Assembly: GCA_037974965.1 (NCBI GenBank)
Contig: JBBPFI010000005.1
Coordinates: 1,116,001-1,180,000, forward strand
DNA from: Dacryopinax spathularia
Taxonomy: Eukaryota; Basidiomycota; Dacrymycetes; Dacrymycetales; Dacrymycetaceae
Length of the DNA stretch: 64,000 nucleotides
Reading direction: 5' to 3'
The notes below the pieces were generated by a model. It saw only the letters and a list, made by a program, of their open reading frames with translations, did no database searches and was not told where the DNA came from. Position numbers and translations under genes: made by a program. Within the stretch, counting starts at the first letter, position 1. Each line of letters begins with the position of its first letter. Below are positions 43,941 to 54,563 of the stretch, piece after piece.

Positions 43941-45741
43941 GTGCAGACGATGGGCGCTTCCTTTCTCACCTCCGTTCGACCCATACTGCCTCTGCGCCAT
44001 CCAATTTACTTCGCACTACCGCGAGGAAGAGGTACTCGACTCCTCCGACATCCAGTACGACAACGAGCCCGACACCTCAGCACCCTCCCCCGACCCTACA
44101 CATTCCACATCGGCCTCGCCTACGCCCGAAAACCACCCGACACCAGCACCACCTCAGACGGCTCCGAAGAACCCCCTCTCCCTCCACCGTCTAGTACATT
44201 CCCTCCACTTTCACCGAAAGGCGTCTGGAGAGATCGTATTCTCACTGAATGGGCAGAGGGAGATGTAGGGCGGGAGCCTATTCCTGGTGCGGCTGGTGCG
44301 GGACTGGGAGTTGTGGTGGGAGATAGGGCACATGCGATGGGGGAGGACTTCTTGTTTGTCCAGAAGATGAGGGGGAACTCGGTGCGCTATTCTCCCTTGC
44401 TTGGCTGAGTAGAGGACACTGACTGAAGTGTGGGTAGGGTGTCGCACTTGGCATAGCGGACGGCGTGGGCGGCTGGTCGGCTTCTGGGGTCGACCCGAGC
44501 CTGTTCAGCCAGTGTATGATGTTCCACTCCTCCGCTATAGCCTCGACTGGATGGGCATGCGAGCCGGACGTGGAGCCGTCCCACGCGGAGGAGGATGTCG
44601 AGCCTTCAAAGCCGGAAGAAGAGGTCCTATTCCGCGGAGACGGCTGGGAAGCGCGAGGAAAGCCAACCCAGGCGGAAGGGGAGACGAGCGGAGAGATGAC
44701 AGAGGGAGACGGCGAGAAGGAAGTCAAGCCTAAAGAGATCCTCCAAAAAGGGTACGATGCCGTCGTTGCCGATCCAGACGTCGAGATGGGCGCGTCGACC
44801 GCCTGTATCCTCACCCTGAACTCCAAAACTGGCCTCCTGCGAGCCGCGAACTTGGGCGACTCGGGGTTTGTGCTCATCCGTGGTGGGGCTGTGAGGCATT
44901 TCCAGCCTGCTCAGACACATTATTTTAATTGTCCGAAGTATGCCCTCTCCAGCTGCAGTCGAGTGGGCGCTTGCTGATGCCGAACGCAGGCAGCTGTCGA
45001 AGTACCCCAGACAGGCGTTCCGCCGGTCTAACAGGCCCCAACTGGATATGCCAAGCGTGGCGGACGAATGGGAGTGTACGCTACGGCATGGGGATGTGAT
45101 CCTACTTTTCGTACGCCCTTCTTACCCCTTCAAGAACAGGATATGCAGTGCTCACCTGCGGGCGCAGACCGATGGACTGTCGGATAATATTTTCCCAAGC
45201 CAGATGGCCGACCTTGCTATCCTCTCCCAAGCACATGTTAGCCGCTCACCAGCATCATCATCATCGTCATCATCCACACCTCCACTCTCCCCCTCTTCCT
45301 CCCCATCCATGTCAAGCGCCTCATCTGCACCCTCCTCTCCTCGTCCCACCAACCCGTTAGACCCGACCCCATTACCTCGACCAGAACCGTCAGAACCAGC
45401 AGAAACGACCCAAGCGAAACGCCTCGCGCGGATGTGTGTCGAGCACGCCCGAAAAGCGATGGTCGACGTTACAGCCTTGACGCCATTTGAAGGTACGTCC
45501 CTGCTCTACCTCCTTCTCTTCTATTCTTCCGGATTCTCGGTCCTCCAGCCACCTCCGGTTCTGGGATGTGTGCTGATATTGATTGGCAGTGGCTGCGAAG
45601 ACGCAGGGGGGATGGGAATGGTGGGACTGGATTGGGGGGAAGATCGATGAGTGCGTCCTTTCTCCGAGCTGGCCTGCATGGATGGCTTATATGCGGCATA
45701 GCGTGACTGTTATCGCCGTTGTCGTCACGGAGGGCATGTAG
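43941..45741 (+). CDS. Mitochondrial PP2C phosphatase, Ptc7/PPTC7 type
   Basis: Six exons; start at 43941 or 43950 (MGASFLTSV). The first ~45 residues are Arg-rich and free of acid (RPILPLRH, RGRGTRLLRH), a typical mitochondrial presequence. Motifs in order: GEDF, IADGVGGW (metal-binding Asp), MGASTAC, AANLGDSGF, TDGLSDN, and DDVTVIAVVV at the end. Introns include 44382-44437 (56 nt), placed next to the first PP2C motif. Acidic and Ser-rich inserts lie between motifs. Ptc7 is a matrix phosphatase acting on Coq7 and other mitochondrial proteins in coenzyme Q synthesis (family knowledge). Four introns follow the GTRCGY rule. The last exon is only ~50 nt. Confidence 0.88.
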
Positions 45742-45940
45742 TGTCTTGGTCGACCCCTATCGAGGTAGATGATGGACCAGTTGGTGGTACTGGTGGGAAG
45801 CGGACGAACGGAATGGATCTTTATCACGTATTATATCATCGCAGCATATCGCACTATCATAGATCGACTAATGCAAGTAATCCTCACGGATACAACAGAC
45901 CATTCTCAGTCATGCGGGTAGTCAAACAGGCTGTCTCGCA

Positions 45941-47824
45941 TCAAGCAGGGGGAGCAACGACCTTCGCCCCCTTCACCTCCTTGAGCGTCCTCTCCCTCAC
46001 TCGTCTCCAGACCTCCCAGACCTCCCGCCTCTCCACCTCGAGCCCTTCCCACTCACCCGTATTCTTCGCTTTTCCTCCTAGGCCAAACCAACCCTTCACT
46101 CCCGTAGCCTCTGCAGGTACTGGTGTACCTGCTCCCGGTCCAGAACCAATAAAGCTTTCCTCTCCTCCTACCCAGCCTAGACCCCGCTCGGCACAGTCAT
46201 ACGCCCTAGCCCATTCTCCCTTCCGCTCATGAAGGACAGCAGCAAGTGCCCACGCGTGTGCTGCTGCCCTTCTTGCGTCGCGCAGGAGCCGACGGGCAGG
46301 GTCCCGGAGTACGACGCTCTTTGCGTAATTCGGTGCGAGGGGCAGTCGAGGTGCGGGAGGTGCAGGGAGAGGCGAGGCGGGGAAATCAGGGTGTCGGAGG
46401 GGGATGCCGGATAGGAGGGAGATGGCGTGCTCTGATGCGTGGGCGGAGGCAAGGAGGGAGGAGAGGGCAGGAGTGTGGTTCATCGATGGTGAGAGTGTGT
46501 AAAGGACTTCGGCACGATGGAGAGAGAGCAGGGCGGCCGCATGGGAAAGGGAAAGTGTGTGAAGTGTCTTGGCTGGCGGGTCGCTGCTGCCCGATGTGGC
46601 TGCGTTTGAGTTTGAGTTTGCGTTTGAAGAGGATGGCGATGATGATGTGGGTGGCGGAGTGAGTAACGCCAATCCCGCATTCTGGAGAGCCAGCGCCCGT
46701 GTGAGTACAGCTTCCTCAGAGTATGCGGCAGATAGGGAAACGAGGGCGTTGGCGATTGATCGTTGAGCAAGCGGATTCTTGGGTAGCTCAGTAGGGATGA
46801 AGTCCGGTACTGGCAGCGGCGGCGGTGCAGACGAAGCGGCCTTCTTGCTCCCAAACCAGCCAGACTTCGTCGGTGCCGGTACGAGCTCTTCAGTCGCGGT
46901 TACAGCAGCGCTGACCGGCCGATCCGATGGCAAGGGTACCGTGTCCCCACTTGCTGTCCGTACTGCCCAGATCCACCAAGCAATGCCCTTTCCCACCTCC
47001 CCCAACCGCCTAGACACATCCCCAACTTTCGCCCCTATACGCGCCGCCTCACCAGCCCTATGCTCCTCAGCCAGCTCCTTGGCCAGTTCTCGGTATTTCT
47101 CCCTTGCGTCCAGCACGAATCTCCGCCCTCCAATCCTCTCCAGCACCTCGGCGTATCGTGCTAGCAGGTCTTGCGCCGCATCGCTACCGGGAAACTCGCC
47201 GAGATGCTGAACCCTCTTCTTGCATACCTCGATTGCATTTCTCAGGAACAAGCGGCCGTAAGCGTACTCTCGTGCAGGAACGGCGAAACCGAACATGTCG
47301 ACGTCCGAACTTGGTTCGAAGAGCTCGTCCGGTCCTACACCCCAGTGCTGCGCCATCCACGCACTTCGCACAAGCTGCTGTCCCGTCCAGCCCAATCGCG
47401 TGTCTGTTCCACCGCCTCTTCGACCAGTATCTCGCCGTCCCGTCCACTTCTCTCTTTCGAGTGCGAAATCCCAGTCTTTTCCAGGCTCGAGGTCGTCCGG
47501 CTCCAGGCAGTTGTACTCCACATACATATGGGAGGCGGTATATGCTGTTAAGCCGATGGTCGCTACAAGAGTACCACCAATAAAGGTGAACCGGAGGACT
47601 CGCAGAATTGTCTGTCCCACAATCCGTAATGGGACGGTGAAGTCACCACCGTATGTTGGTGCTTGGGGGATATGGCCAGCAGCTGACGGACCAGGCGGTG
47701 GTGTCGTCGACTGGCATCGGGCGAAGCGAGGACGAACGAATACGTGTCGAGGCGTCGGTGAGGTCGTCGCTCCATGTCGTGCTAGTTGGGGTCGAGACCG
47801 CAGTCGCAGATGTCTGGGCAACAT
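45941..47824 (-). CDS. Mitochondrial inner-membrane TPR-like protein (Mgr3-like, tentative)
   Basis: Single exon. The frame is open from 48025 (694 aa), but the better start is the Met at 47824, giving ~627 aa beginning MLPRHLRLRSRPQLARHG, an Arg-rich mitochondrial presequence. A membrane helix follows (RFTFIGGTLVATIGLTAYTASHM in part), then a large soluble part with paired helices resembling TPR units: ARYAEVLERIG, AREKYRELAKELAEEH, LALQNAGLALL, AWALAAVLHERKG, RAYDCAERGLGW. That order fits Mgr3, a TPR adaptor of the i-AAA protease (family knowledge; assignment tentative). A Ser/Asn-rich linker is present. Convergent with PTC7, stops ~200 bp apart. Confidence 0.7.
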   Translation of the reverse strand: MLPRHLRLRSRPQLARHGATTSPTPRHVFVRPRFARCQSTTPPPGPSAAGHIPQAPTYGGDFTVPLRIVGQTILRVLRFTFIGGTLVATIGLTAYTASHMYVEYNCLEPDDLEPGKDWDFALEREKWTGRRDTGRRGGGTDTRLGWTGQQLVRSAWMAQHWGVGPDELFEPSSDVDMFGFAVPAREYAYGRLFLRNAIEVCKKRVQHLGEFPGSDAAQDLLARYAEVLERIGGRRFVLDAREKYRELAKELAEEHRAGEAARIGAKVGDVSRRLGEVGKGIAWWIWAVRTASGDTVPLPSDRPVSAAVTATEELVPAPTKSGWFGSKKAASSAPPPLPVPDFIPTELPKNPLAQRSIANALVSLSAAYSEEAVLTRALALQNAGLALLTPPPTSSSPSSSNANSNSNAATSGSSDPPAKTLHTLSLSHAAALLSLHRAEVLYTLSPSMNHTPALSSLLASAHASEHAISLLSGIPLRHPDFPASPLPAPPAPRLPLAPNYAKSVVLRDPARRLLRDARRAAAHAWALAAVLHERKGEWARAYDCAERGLGWVGGEESFIGSGPGAGTPVPAEATGVKGWFGLGGKAKNTGEWEGLEVERREVWEVWRRVRERTLKEVKGAKVVAPPA

Positions 47825-48322
47825 TTTGGTGTCGAGAACGTCCGATACGGCGAGCTCGATGGCGACGACGACGGTCAGGCCAATTTGGTCGCTCGCGACG
47901 GACGCAGACCGGAAGTAACCGAAGTTCGCTAACTCCGCATTCGGTGTTAGCGAACTCCAATATCGTGTCCTTGTCTCTTCATTCTTCGGCAACTGGCACG
48001 ACGTTGCCACTGCGGGCTCATGCACAGATTCTGGATGGCAATATCAAGAGTAAAAGCCCTGGACTGCGAAATAGTTTCGGGAAGTAATGGTCTGGCTCTG
48101 AAGGTCTGGCCTTGACAAGAAGATATCAGGTCAGGGCAGTCTCAGGTTTGGGCTGGAGCTCAGACAAGGCCTTACTTCTGGCTTGTCTCATTTGGATGAA
48201 GCAACGGCATTCGAAATAGAGCGCAACCGTGTTTGAGCGCCTGACTAGGTATGGAAACGATTACGAAACATTGATGTACGACATATGTTCGCGGGCGGTG
48301 ACTATGGAAGATGCACAGTTGA
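47825..48322. promoter_or_regulatory. Spacer upstream of the Mgr3-like gene
   Basis: About 500 bp; the first 200 are open in the Mgr3-like frame but probably 5' UTR. Carries the promoter and the 3' end of the next gene. No motif recognised. Confidence 0.35.
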
Positions 48323-49690
48323 TCAGGTTGAGAGCTTCCTCTTTTTCGACACTCGTTGTCCCTCCGCCCTTCCCTCATCTCTGCCGGAGTTGCCCTCAGC
48401 ATCGTCTCCTACCTGCACAGCATTGAATGGTGCTCCAACGAGCCCCTTCTGACCTGCCATGGTCTGATTGGTGTGGAGGTGGTCATCCATGGTACCCCAC
48501 TGGCTCTGAGTAACTGGCCTCAGTCCAGATTCCGGGTTCCTCATATCCTCCCTCATGCTTTGCATGCATGCACTCCTATCGATCTCCACTCCCCTTCGCT
48601 CCATATTACTCCATTCCCCATGTGTATGAGCCACTCGATTCAAGCCACAGACTTGCGCATTCAAGGACTTCATCTGGGCATCAACTTGCTGGCGTCGTGT
48701 GCTGAGGCTGAGTACCTTTTGCTCCATCGTCTGCAACGTCGTACGATGGCTTTTGACATGTTTGAATAGCTCGGCAATGTCGGCATCGTTGCGTCCGCCT
48801 CGAAGGTTGAGCTGGTGCACGCGATGCTCGGCCGTTTCCACCCTCCGCTGTGCTGTCTCGGAAGCCTCTTGTACGCGGGCAACAGTGTTGAGTGCGCTGG
48901 ACATGTCCTGCTTCAATTTGCCAAACTCAGCAATGAGTTGCTGAATTTGCTCAGGAAGCTGCTTCAGCTCGTCGACGCGTCGCTGAAGATCGTCAGATGT
49001 CGGGCTAGTGTTCTTGATGCTGTCCTTCATTGCCGTCAAGCGTTCATCGATCAATTTCTCGAAATCGTTCTGTGCGGTGCGCTGGGTGTCCGGAAACGTG
49101 GAACGCTGCTGGAGAGCCGATACCGTGCTTTGAAGGGAGCTTGTCATCGTTTTCATCTCTTCGGCGACAGTGTTGAACTTATTCTCAAGGGCAGACACCT
49201 CTGCGCCGCGCTCGCCCATCTCCTCCCGAAGGACATCGACCCAAATTAGTCTCATCCCTTCCTCTACCTCCTCCCTTTCCTTGCGAAAGTCATCGAGCGC
49301 CGTTCGAGAAATAGCAGCCGCTTCATAGGTTTTCAGCTGTGCTTCGAGAGTGAGTTGAGCGTTCCGGAGGCGCTCGTTTTCTGACTGGAGGGCGGCACGT
49401 TCTTCTTCCAGACGGGTGACTCGCTGGATGAGATGTGGATACTCTCGAGTGAGAGTGTGACCATCCCTCTCAACTTGAACGACTCGATTCGTCAAGTCGA
49501 TGATCAATTGCTCCAAAGTCTCTCGCTGTCTTTCCGAGAACGCGGTGGAAGACGGAGGGGACGGCTCGAAGGTGTCAGATGGTGGCTCGGGCTTAACACT
49601 ACAGGAAGGTTAGTACATTTCGGCAGTGAGGAACAACTGCTGAACGCACCTGAGGACAGATCTTGGCTGCATATCGTACGGAGGTAACAT
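48323..49690 (-). CDS. Coiled-coil protein A
   Basis: Two exons, 49690-49650 and 49598-48323, 438 aa. Exon 1 is 41 nt (MLPPYDMQPRSVL); the 51 nt intron starts GTGCGT and ends TGTAG. After a Pro/Ser-rich lead, residues ~45-340 form almost continuous heptad repeats (for example QRVTRLEEERAALQSENERL, LQRRVDELKQLPEQIQQL). The end is basic, SKKRKLST, a likely nuclear signal. No motor, kinase or DNA-binding domain visible. Same strand, same overall form (short non-coiled lead, long coiled coil, basic tail) as the next gene upstream, so possibly an old duplicate pair. Structural or scaffold role inferred only. Confidence 0.78.
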
Positions 49691-50053
49691 GTTGTTTGAC
49701 GGTGTGAGAAGTGGGGGGAGTAAGCGTGTAAAAGAGCCGTGCACGGACCCGCGGGAGGAGTCAAAATTCCTTGCATGAGCAGAACAGTTTTGTCTGACTC
49801 TGCCTGTATTGGGAGAATCACGTGTCGTCTCGTGGAGACGCGGTGACCCAAGTTATACATGGACACCCATTACGCGTGAGCTCTTCCATAGGCTTCCAAA
49901 AGTCAGACCATAACACCGGTCGACCAAAGAAATTGAAAAGGCACCCTGTAAGCTGCACTGAATGAGAACGGCACAATCATTATGACAGAATGACTATGAC
50001 GAGTATTTATAACACTTATTACGGAACATTATCATTCTGTCATTTTCTGTATA
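49691..50053. promoter_or_regulatory. Spacer between coiled-coil genes A and B
   Basis: 363 bp; promoter of coiled-coil A and 3' end of coiled-coil B. A moderately AT-rich patch lies at 49980-50060. No motif recognised. Confidence 0.35.
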
Positions 50054-52825
50054 TCATGCAGTTGGAGGAAGATCCCATCTGCTTCGCTTCCTTTTGGATA
50101 TTCGGTCATCGTGTGCCGCAGGGGTACCTTCCAGGCTCGAACGCTTGGTCAGGAAAGAGACTACTCTGGTTGATCCTTGAGGCGGCTGTTCGATCATGTT
50201 CCCGGTGGCGTACCTGTGGGGTACAATAGGTATGTCTGGACTGGGCATGACTTCACGGTTTTGGTTGGGTGAGTGGAGATGATTGAATTGATATGCTTGT
50301 TTCTTCTCCCTCAATAGCAAGTGCTTGTAAAGGCTTTCGAGCGCATCCATAGTGCGGCAGAGCTCGTGGACCGCATTAGTAGCCGCCGTCTGATCAGCCG
50401 AGACCTCAGCCAGTTGACGCTTCGTGTCTCCGGTAGACCTGGAGAGCAGTTCAAAGGTTTTCTCATGCTCGGTCTGTAATTCGTCTTGTACTGCCCGACA
50501 GGCCGAAAGCAGCTCGTGCGGAGCGACTGTTGGCCGAGCCTCGATCGTATGTGTGCGGGCGTCGAGCTATTTATTGGTTAGCTATGAATGAGTTCTGGTT
50601 GGAGGGATAATGGGAGGAAAGTAAGACTCACTGCATTGGCGTTGTGTTGGAGGTTGTCCACCATTGAACTTGCTTTCAAGATGGCTATATTTTGGTTCTG
50701 CACAGACTCTGACAGGCGGGCGGATTCGCTCGAAAGTGTCGACACCGAATCTTGAACAGAGCGCATGTTTGACTGCTGTGCACTCAACTCCTTTTCCATG
50801 GATTGCGTCTGCCTTTCGAGGATATGAAGACGAGAAAGGGTACGCTCAAGAGACTGGCTGCACGCATCCACGTCCTTGCCCGAACTGTCTTGGCGTCCTT
50901 GTAGCTGTTCGATTCGCTGACGAAGTAACTGGACGGTGTTGTTCAGCTCGTTGTGTCCCTGTTCAGTGACAAAGCTGTCGCTCGCCAATGTGAGGACCAT
51001 GCCGCGGAACGTTTCTACTGTGTGTTCTAGCCGGATGAGATCATTTCGTGAGGCTACAAGCCAGGCGTTCAAGTTGCCGATAGCATCTGACATTTCGATC
51101 GGTGTAGGGGTCCGCCCGTTAGTATCTTCGCATGTCGCTGCTTCCGCAGAGGTTTTGACCGCTTCGATGGTTTCATCAAGCAAGTCAGTCAGACGAGCCA
51201 TTTCGGTGTCCTGCGCAGATGACTTCGCTTCGATCTCTGTGACTCTCACTTGCTCAGCCGATAGAGCTCCCTGCAAGGTCGATACTTGATTGCGGAGTCC
51301 TTCTGTGATCGCCTCTAACGACGTGAAGTGCACGATCGCGTTGTCCATCTCGGCTACTCTGGAGGAGAGCTGGGGAACGTGCTGGCTAAAGGAGAGTGCA
51401 CTATCCACGTTTGTTGCAATGGTTTGAAGTTGCTGCTCAAGCGCGACCTTCTCCGTGCGGACGAGCTCCGCATGACGCTCAATGTCACCCGTGATGACCG
51501 ACTGACGATCGTGTACGGCCTTAATCAGGCAGTCGGTCGCCTGTATGCTACCCTCTACCGCGGATACTCGCTTTAACAGATCGTTCTGTCCCTGTTGTTG
51601 GACGCGTTGCGTTCCGACGACATCGAGCGAGAGCTTCTGGATAGATTCTTCCAACTGACGCGTCTTGTCCTCGACAAGGTGCTCCAACGTGGTTGACTTC
51701 TCACCAGCTGTGTTGACCTTCTCGTTCATCTCGGTCAACCTGCGCGTGATAACGTCCATATCGTCGTGAAGAGCCTGGAGCTTGACACCGTCGTCATCAT
51801 ACGATTGCATATCCTCTTTGACGTGCAAGATCGCTCGCCAGATTTCATCAACCTCCTTGCGCAGATCGTCGGTATTCTTCTGGGCAGATGCGGAGATTCC
51901 TTCTCGTAGGGAGTCTGTGGCTTCCTCAAGGTTCATGCGCAATTGTTCTCCGGTTGCTTTGCGATATCCATCGAGCTCAGTTGACAAGCGACGCAGACCT
52001 GAAGGGATCGGCTCGAAATCGCGATCGAGAAGGGCAAGTTTGCTTTCCAAATTGCTCGTCCTCTCTTTATAAACAGCAAACTCAGACTCCCGCTTGTCGC
52101 GTCTGGTGTTCAGCGCGGTATCGTGATTGTTGATGGACACGTGACTCACTAGTTCCAGCACATCGATGCGTGCTTGTAGCGCGTCTTTTTCTCCCTTATC
52201 AGCAACGGCTTGCTCTTGCATGCGTCGCAATTGTTCCGCTAAAGAAGCCAGTTCTTGATGTTTCATCGCATTCGCGTCTTCGAGCTCTTGAATACGTGCC
52301 AAAAGGGGTTGGACATACGTGGTCAACCGTCCCTCAAGCATACGTAGAAGCGTCTCATCCGGCAAATCGTCGCGAGAGCTGGCACTCTGTCTGAGCCGAG
52401 GACGTCAGTAAGCTCGTACAAAATAGGTTAGACACATGGACGCACCCGGCTGTGTAGGGATGGCGCTTGCTCCGCAGAGAATGAGCCGACGCCCCTGCCT
52501 TTGTCACCCAACCGGGCCCTATTCCTCCATCCGGTAACGTCGCCCTCTCCGAAAACGCAAGGTCCCGCCTGCCAGGAAGAGTGCTGCCTTCTCTCATAGA
52601 GTCGTACTGCGCGGTGCCTCGTAGAGCAAGTGGTTGGAAGAAGTAGCGTTTTTCATACCCGTCACGATAAGTTTGGAAGATCGCGTTTTCAGGCGCATCG
52701 AGTATGGGGTAAAGCGGCGCGCCCGTAGTCCCAAGCGGTGGTTCGCACCGCATGAGACATGAACCAGGAGAGATTGGGAGCCAGTTGCGGACATTACGAT
52801 GAGACTCTCGCCGGTTGCTGGACAT
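50054..52825 (-). CDS. Coiled-coil protein B
   Basis: Three exons, 52825-52446, 52390-50632, 50566-50054, 883 aa, frame kept through both introns. The first ~130 residues (MSSNRRESHRNVRN...) are not coiled, with an aromatic segment (IFQTYRDGYEKRYFFQPL). From residue ~140 to ~760 it is nearly continuous coiled coil, starting DETLLRMLEGRL and LLARIQELEDANAMKHQEL. The C-terminus has NQNREVMPSP and a basic end (ISKRKRSRWDLPP). Tail and architecture parallel coiled-coil A. Likely a structural protein of spindle pole, septum or nuclear scaffold type (guess). Divergent from the membrane protein gene. Confidence 0.8.
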
Positions 52826-53445
52826 GATGGTCGACGAGCAAGAGGGATAGCAGAGCGCGACGCCAATGCATCCATCGTCTTTTTCGTTCCTCCAAAAGGT
52901 GCCGCGAGTCCGACGGTTCTAGACTCAGCATGCCCAAGTTTGGAAAGCACCCTTCCTTCGCAACAACTGCCAAATCAGGAACGAGCGTAGATGGGCGCCC
53001 AAATGCGCGCGCCGCAATGGGATCAGTGTGCATGACCGTGCGGAGTGCTGAGAAATGTCCACCAAATACTTACCGTCCATCATCCCTGCGGGGTCGTCAA
53101 AGAGTCTTGTTACGCTGATAATCAGTGGACGATATTGTTGGTTGTCCCGGTTTTAAAGGAAGAAGAGGTGAGGCGCGCAAAAAGGCGGTGTCACATGCGG
53201 GCGCCCAGTGATGCTTCCGGCTCACTGCCGGCACCACACGCGCGTTGGCCTGCAGCGCTTCATACCTCCCCTAAAGCCAGCAACGTCCCCGCACCCTTCA
53301 CGACCACCGTTACGTTGCTCGTAGATCTCGAAAGAAAGCATCCCAGTACTTGGTCCAGCTTACCGTACGACGGACGACGAAGATCGCATCGCTCTTGGTT
53401 TTTGCGGTGCGAAGGATGCCATATCACCACTAGGAGAGCGCTGGG
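52826..53445. promoter_or_regulatory. Divergent promoter region, coiled-coil B / membrane protein
   Basis: 620 bp between divergent starts. Open frames here (52799-53118, 53045-53563) are in competing registers without conserved patterns. No site identified. Confidence 0.4.
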
Positions 53446-54563
53446 ATGGATCTCTGGCTCGATTGGGTACCTAAGCGTCGAAGGGCAGGGCAGACATGTA
53501 GGAGGCCATGGTTCGATGTATCAGGTGCGCATGATGCTCTTCGCATTCTGTATCCTTAGCTAACGTTTCGGCAGGTGTCGGTGTACGAACTGGGATCTAC
53601 AGCCAAGCGACCCTGGTTCTTGGGTACGGCGCATATTGCATATACCTCGGTAGCCAAGAGCGAAGTCGACGACATACATGGGCACGCAAGGCGGTGTCAG
53701 ACGTCACGATCGGAGTACTTGGCCTTAGCTTGCAAAGCTACGCATTTGCTCACGCATACATCTATGGTCTCGTCACATACGACGCAGCCGTAATGGTCAG
53801 CCTCAGCCTTCTCATGAGCAGCTCTTGTCTACTTCTCGCGATGAGCAATTGGATGCTCGTACCCCTCGATGCTGGCCGCGATGCCGCCATCCTGCCTCTA
53901 TCGTTCGTCGGAGCACTCTTGATGTTCGTCACGAGCGCCGTCGTGGTCCACGTGACCATGTCTTCTACACCAGCTGTCGAATCTATCTTCTGCGATCACT
54001 ATGGTACCGAACCCTCATATGTACTTCCTATGCAACTCAGTCCTCGCATAACGCAAGGCTTCACTATCGTTTTCGATGTCATCCTCGACCACCTGCTTGC
54101 CGCCGTCCTTCCAAACGTCGCGTGGGGCTTTCTCGGTGGTGCCGTCTCGTCATGGGCCGAGCAAGGCGGTATCAAGGTCCCACAACAGTGGACCGACACA
54201 CACATGAAAGCACATCCACTCACCCCGGTATCGAACGCCGGGCTAAAACTATCCGGAGCAGCGCATATAGGCCTACTCTGGCTATGCAACTGGGCCACAA
54301 AGAACATACGACGAATAGCGTGGTCGATGGCCGTCTGCGTGCTCGTCTGCGGCACATTCATGGCCGGTTTCGCTTGGTGGACGGAGGTAGTCGTTGCTGG
54401 GATTGAGCGCCCCAGGGGGATGACGAAGGAGGAGCTGTGGATGCAGAGACTTGCTTTCACCATTCTCGTTTTACCGGCTGTACGGATGATACCTCATGTT
54501 TGGCTTGTACCATATCTCAAGAGCCTTGTACGGGATGAGAGCCATGCGCGGAAACATGAATGA
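53446..54563 (+). CDS. Multi-pass membrane protein, unknown
   Basis: Two exons, 53446-53524 and 53575-54563, with a 50 nt intron (GTGCGC...GGCAG), 355 aa. Start MDLWLDWVPKRRRAGQ is the one that keeps frame; a simple reading of exon 2 alone would miss the first ~80 residues. About eight hydrophobic helices: LVLGYGAYCIYLG, VTIGVLGLSLQSYAF, VSLSLLMSSSCLLLA, ILPLSFVGALLMFVTSAVVV, FDVILDHLLAAVLP, IGLLWLCNW, WSMAVCVLVCGTFMAGFAWW, AFTILVLPAVRM. Basic loop residues flank the second helix. No transporter signature recognised. The 3' end overlaps the convergent F-box gene by 47 bp within coding sequence. Confidence 0.72.
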
